From an uncultured Lachnospiraceae bacterium (lineage in GTDB: Bacteria; Bacillota; Clostridia; Lachnospirales; Lachnospiraceae), in contig CANOEC010000031.1 of NCBI GenBank assembly GCA_947564735.1, forward strand, positions 1 through 46,666: a stretch of 46,666 nucleotides of DNA, given 5' to 3'. Of this stretch, positions 43,585-46,666 are shown one piece after another. Position 1 is the stretch's first letter. Every line of letters starts with the position of its first letter. A model generated the notes under the pieces. The model was not told the origin of the DNA. It ran no database searches and worked only from the letters and a program-made list of their open reading frames with translations. Position numbers and translations under genes: made by a program.

Positions 43585-44940
43585 CTATGCGTTTTGCTTC
43601 TTTTCACGAAGCTGCGGCAATATTTTCTCAAGCTTATAAAAATGCAGGCTTACAAAAATAAGCAGGAATATAATAGCCGGAATGATGCCATACAGCATCT
43701 TGATCATCGTCAATGCAGATTCCGGTTGCTGCATGACAGCCGTTGCATCGCCTTCTGCGGAAATAAATCCGCCCACACTTAAGAAAAACCCAAGAAGTGC
43801 GGAACCCACTCCCTGCCCTACTTTAGAGCCAAAACTCTGGAAAGCAGACATCGTGCCAAGCGACATAGGAAGACCATTACATGCATTAAATTCCCCGCAG
43901 TCCAAAAGCATCATTCCGCCAACATAAGCAATCGGAAGCCCTCCAAAGCCAACAAATGCTCCTCCCAACATTAATAGCCCCATATTCGCTCCGGCAAAAA
44001 AATTAATAAGATACCCAAGTGTCGCTACGCCCGCACCTAACATGACCAGCCTTGAAAGCTGCATTTTTTTCATCAATACCGGAAAAACGAACATTACCAG
44101 CATCATAGGCATGGACAGCGCCGCAATCGTAGTATACTTTCCAATATCCCCTACCACATAGGTAAAGTAATAAGTATAGGCATTCATGCCGAGTGTGATA
44201 TTATAAAGAAAATATGCCATGCAGACAAAATATACCCACTTATTTGTTTTTAAAACCTGCATCATTTCTTTCAGATTGAGTTTTCCGTCACTTGCATTAT
44301 CTATCTCCACCACTTCTTTTACAAGCAGGAATCGCAGCATACCAATCAGTGCCAGCGGAATACAGAAAATTGCCATCAATTTTGACCACCCGCCGGAAGA
44401 GGTCGCCATCGTACCCATCAGCTGCGGAAATGTCATGGAAACAACCGCACAGCCTACCGTAACCACAAAACCACCAAAAGAATTCAGTTTGATCATAATT
44501 GCCTGATTCGGGAATGCCCGCACCATGTATGTAGACTGGTTAACATTTAAGAATGTTACCAGAATAGAATTGATAAAGGTATATCCTACAAACACCCATA
44601 TGTATTTCACTGTCATACTCCAGCTTGACGGACAACTGAACAGCAGCCACGTCATTGCCCATACGCCGATAATGCAGAATTCATAAGGACGTGCTTTTCC
44701 CATACGCGTATTCGTGTTATCAACCATGTAGCCCGCAAATAAATCTGTCACGCCGTCAAATACTTTACTGACCAAAAGTAAAGTACCAACAATCCCTGCA
44801 TTCAGCCCAAGCGTATTTGTACAAAAAATCATAAAATAGCCATAAATGATCGTAACACACCCAAGGGAAACTGCTCTCCCCTGCCATCCCCAAAACTTAC
44901 TGATTCCTATTTTGTTTGGGTTCTCTTTTTTCTCTTTCAT
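43585..44940 (-). CDS. GPH-type sugar:cation symporter (MFS)
   Basis: A 451-residue membrane protein with about twelve helices from the glycoside-pentoside-hexuronide:cation family. Early motifs include LLLVSKVFDGVTDLFAGYMV and DNTNTRMGKARPYE, which matches the MelB-like cation and sugar site region. It probably imports the oligosaccharide hydrolysed by the GH43 and GH2 enzymes. The start is ATG 44940 with TGGAGGAA upstream. The 169 bp upstream holds no clear promoter that I can define. Confidence 0.92.
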   Translation of the reverse strand: MKEKKENPNKIGISKFWGWQGRAVSLGCVTIIYGYFMIFCTNTLGLNAGIVGTLLLVSKVFDGVTDLFAGYMVDNTNTRMGKARPYEFCIIGVWAMTWLLFSCPSSWSMTVKYIWVFVGYTFINSILVTFLNVNQSTYMVRAFPNQAIMIKLNSFGGFVVTVGCAVVSMTFPQLMGTMATSSGGWSKLMAIFCIPLALIGMLRFLLVKEVVEIDNASDGKLNLKEMMQVLKTNKWVYFVCMAYFLYNITLGMNAYTYYFTYVVGDIGKYTTIAALSMPMMLVMFVFPVLMKKMQLSRLVMLGAGVATLGYLINFFAGANMGLLMLGGAFVGFGGLPIAYVGGMMLLDCGEFNACNGLPMSLGTMSAFQSFGSKVGQGVGSALLGFFLSVGGFISAEGDATAVMQQPESALTMIKMLYGIIPAIIFLLIFVSLHFYKLEKILPQLREKKQNA

Positions 44941-45109
44941 CTCATTTCCTCCATTTCTGCTTTATCCCATTGGTACCGGAGCATCTTATTTATTTCATCC
45001 AGTACAATCTCATTCTAATCAGATACCAATATCGGCGTTATCAAATTTTCTTGTTTTCCGATACTTTTTCATTTACTTACCAATCCCGCTTAATTTTTAT
45101 CAGAAATCA

Positions 45110-46231
45110 TCAATTTTTATCATTCCAGCTTGCTGCCACTTCTTTCAGCCCAGACAGACAGGCATCAAAAAATATCCGATAACCTTCACAAAAATAATTC
45201 TGATAATATCCCATACCTTCATTCCATTCCCTGTTCCTCTGGCAGCCTCCCCGGCAGATAAAATGATACTTGCAATTCCGGCATTCTTCATCCAACATCC
45301 GGGAACGCTCTACAAAACCAATTTCCGCTCTCTTCCGGTCTATCTGTTCCAAACGGTCCACATTAAAATTTCCCAGCCGGTATTCATCCATCATATAAAA
45401 GTCACATGGATATACACTGCCATCCGCCTCGACCACATTTTGAACCCCACAGCAGCCCCGCTGGTCACACGCCTCGGGTATATATCCCATCAAAATACCG
45501 ATATAATTATCAAACTGACGTATATAAGGCTGCCTGCCTTCTTTCCAGTCCTCACACCACAGGGAAAATAATCTAATCAGAAATTCTCCATACTGTTTTG
45601 GCGTTAAAGCATATCTGTTTACTCCATGTCCTTCCCCCAATGGTTCCAGACAGGCTATATACTGCTGATAATTCCATCCTCTTTCCTTATAAAAATCATA
45701 AATCTCTTCTATATGCTCCGCTGCCAGATTGTGTACAACTGTGAGGATATTGAAATCCACCCGATACCGCTCCAATAATTTAATTGCGTGACTCACCTGT
45801 TCAAAGGAACCGTTTCCATCCGGCTTACAACGGTATGCATCATGGACTCTTTTTGTTCCATCTACGGAAACTCCGACCAGAAAATGATTCCGTTGCAGGA
45901 AATCACACCAGTCCTCGTCAAGCAGCATCCCATTTGTCTGTAAAGCATTCTGAATCCGGACATGGTTCTTATTGTATTTCTGCTGATAAAAAATCACCTT
46001 TTCAAAAAAATCCAATCCCCGTAACGTCGGTTCTCCCCCTTGGAACGCATAGCTGGCAGCCCCTTCCGCACGCAACAATGTCCTGCGAATCACGTTTTTC
46101 AAAGTTTCCTCACTCATCATACCGAAAGATTCCTGCACCCTTTTGGAAGCTTCATCGCAGTAAAAGCAGTATTCACAATGCAGATTGCACATACCTGAAG
46201 CGGGTTTCATCAATACGCTTATTGGCGGCAT
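45110..46231 (-). CDS. Radical SAM/SPASM protein, anaerobic sulfatase-maturase-like
   Basis: A 373-residue radical SAM enzyme. The FeS cluster motif is C15-x3-C19-x2-C22 (MCNLHCEYCFYC), followed by FQGGEPTLRG and the C-terminal SPASM cysteines (CRNCKYHFICRGGC and others). This is the layout of anSME, which converts a Cys or Ser of sulfatases to formylglycine. No sulfatase gene is in the window; it may lie beyond the right edge. The start is ATG 46231 with AAAGGAG, 20 bp after the preceding glycosidase, so probably one operon. It could also modify another protein. Confidence 0.88.
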   Translation of the reverse strand: MPPISVLMKPASGMCNLHCEYCFYCDEASKRVQESFGMMSEETLKNVIRRTLLRAEGAASYAFQGGEPTLRGLDFFEKVIFYQQKYNKNHVRIQNALQTNGMLLDEDWCDFLQRNHFLVGVSVDGTKRVHDAYRCKPDGNGSFEQVSHAIKLLERYRVDFNILTVVHNLAAEHIEEIYDFYKERGWNYQQYIACLEPLGEGHGVNRYALTPKQYGEFLIRLFSLWCEDWKEGRQPYIRQFDNYIGILMGYIPEACDQRGCCGVQNVVEADGSVYPCDFYMMDEYRLGNFNVDRLEQIDRKRAEIGFVERSRMLDEECRNCKYHFICRGGCQRNREWNEGMGYYQNYFCEGYRIFFDACLSGLKEVAASWNDKN

Positions 46232-46251
46232 ACTTTTCTCCTTTCGCAGTA

Positions 46252-46666
46252 TTACACCGGATTTGCATTACACTGTTCCATTACCATCTGAATCAGCTGC
46301 ATTGCTTCCGGCGGGAGCATTCCGGTAACTTCCATGATGGGCTGCTCCTTTGCAAACATCAGAAACAGTTCATTGTCCATCAGTTCTTTTGCATACTGAT
46401 TCAGCATTTCTGCGCCAACCGGATTTTCCAAAAGTTCCTTAAACTTTGATTCCATGTCATACCGTTCTTTTACGAACACACTCTCCGTCCGGTATTCATA
46501 ATGATAGTTCCCCGACCCTAACTCCACCTCTTCCTTTTCCGGCAAAGAAACGATTGCAGTCGTGTTGGCAGGAATCTCGATATCAATCACATATTGGTTG
46601 TCGAAACAGGAAATCCCGCAGGAAATTTTTCCATAAGCTGTATCGATATACCCTTCCATGGAAGGG
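46252..46666 (-). CDS. C-terminal part of a probable GH78 (alpha-L-rhamnosidase-like) enzyme
   Basis: A partial gene that runs off the right edge with the frame open. The visible 137 residues start with a beta-sandwich segment (DTAYGKISCG, DIEIPANTTAIVSLP) typical of the C-terminal domain of GH78 and similar large glycosidases. A helical tail (LLENPVGAEMLNQYAKEL) is common in Lachnospiraceae enzymes of this type. The catalytic domain is outside the window, so the family is tentative. It is first in the visible operon, ahead of the radical SAM gene. Confidence 0.55.
   Translation of the reverse strand, partial: PSMEGYIDTAYGKISCGISCFDNQYVIDIEIPANTTAIVSLPEKEEVELGSGNYHYEYRTESVFVKERYDMESKFKELLENPVGAEMLNQYAKELMDNELFLMFAKEQPIMEVTGMLPPEAMQLIQMVMEQCNANPV

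Overview
The window looks like a chromosomal segment of an anaerobic, spore-forming Clostridia, most probably a gut Lachnospiraceae. This rests on strong AGGAGG-type ribosome sites with occasional TTG/GTG starts, a spore-maturation gene (spmB), an anaerobic sulfatase-maturase-like radical SAM protein, a GPH sugar symporter beside intracellular glycosidases, a LytTR two-component system, a TnpW remnant and a type I-C CRISPR-Cas locus. The species cannot be fixed from sequence alone.

Layout. 1-8.5 kb is core-like: a membrane GGDEF diguanylate cyclase, a membrane-anchored DUF885 metallopeptidase-like protein, an orphan FabT-like MarR regulator with a clear operator/promoter, spmB, an FAD oxidoreductase, an MscS channel and an S1-domain RNA-binding protein. 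8.5-9.5 kb is decayed DNA holding a structured candidate leader RNA and two gene remnants. 9.5-12.8 kb has an ABC-class ATPase, a 23-codon mini-gene with its own promoter, ribosome site and terminator, a broken Rpn/PD-(D/E)XK nuclease gene and TnpW. 12.8-21.7 kb is a complete type I-C CRISPR-Cas system on the minus strand (cas3-cas5c-cas8c-cas7-cas4-cas1-cas2, then leader, then 8 repeats). A very strong internal ribosome site inside cas8c predicts the separately translated small subunit Cas11c.

21.9-31.4 kb carries a LysR regulator divergent from a two-gene short-chain chromate-type (CHR) transporter, a lipoprotein, a LytTR response regulator with a GHKL sensor kinase, and a heterodimeric ABC exporter pair divergent from an AraC regulator. 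31.5-39.3 kb has a RelBE-type toxin-antitoxin pair, a SWIM/SNF2 helicase, two paralogous zinc-ribbon proteins, a truncated polysaccharide deacetylase and a second AraC regulator. 39.5 kb to the right edge is a minus-strand glycan-use cluster: the end of a probable GH78 enzyme, a radical SAM/SPASM protein, a GPH symporter, GH43 and GH2. None of the glycosidases shows a signal peptide, so the symporter probably imports oligosaccharides that are cut in the cytoplasm.

The least explained signals are a modular intergenic repeat family made of short TTCG-type hairpins whose stems vary in a compensatory way (about 118-270, 11304-11427, 31396-31446), the free-standing 23-codon unit, the structured leader ahead of the S1 gene, the hairpin just before the spmB ribosome site, and a 10-mer shared by the upstream regions of both zinc-ribbon genes. 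No rRNA, tRNA or complete insertion sequence was recognised.
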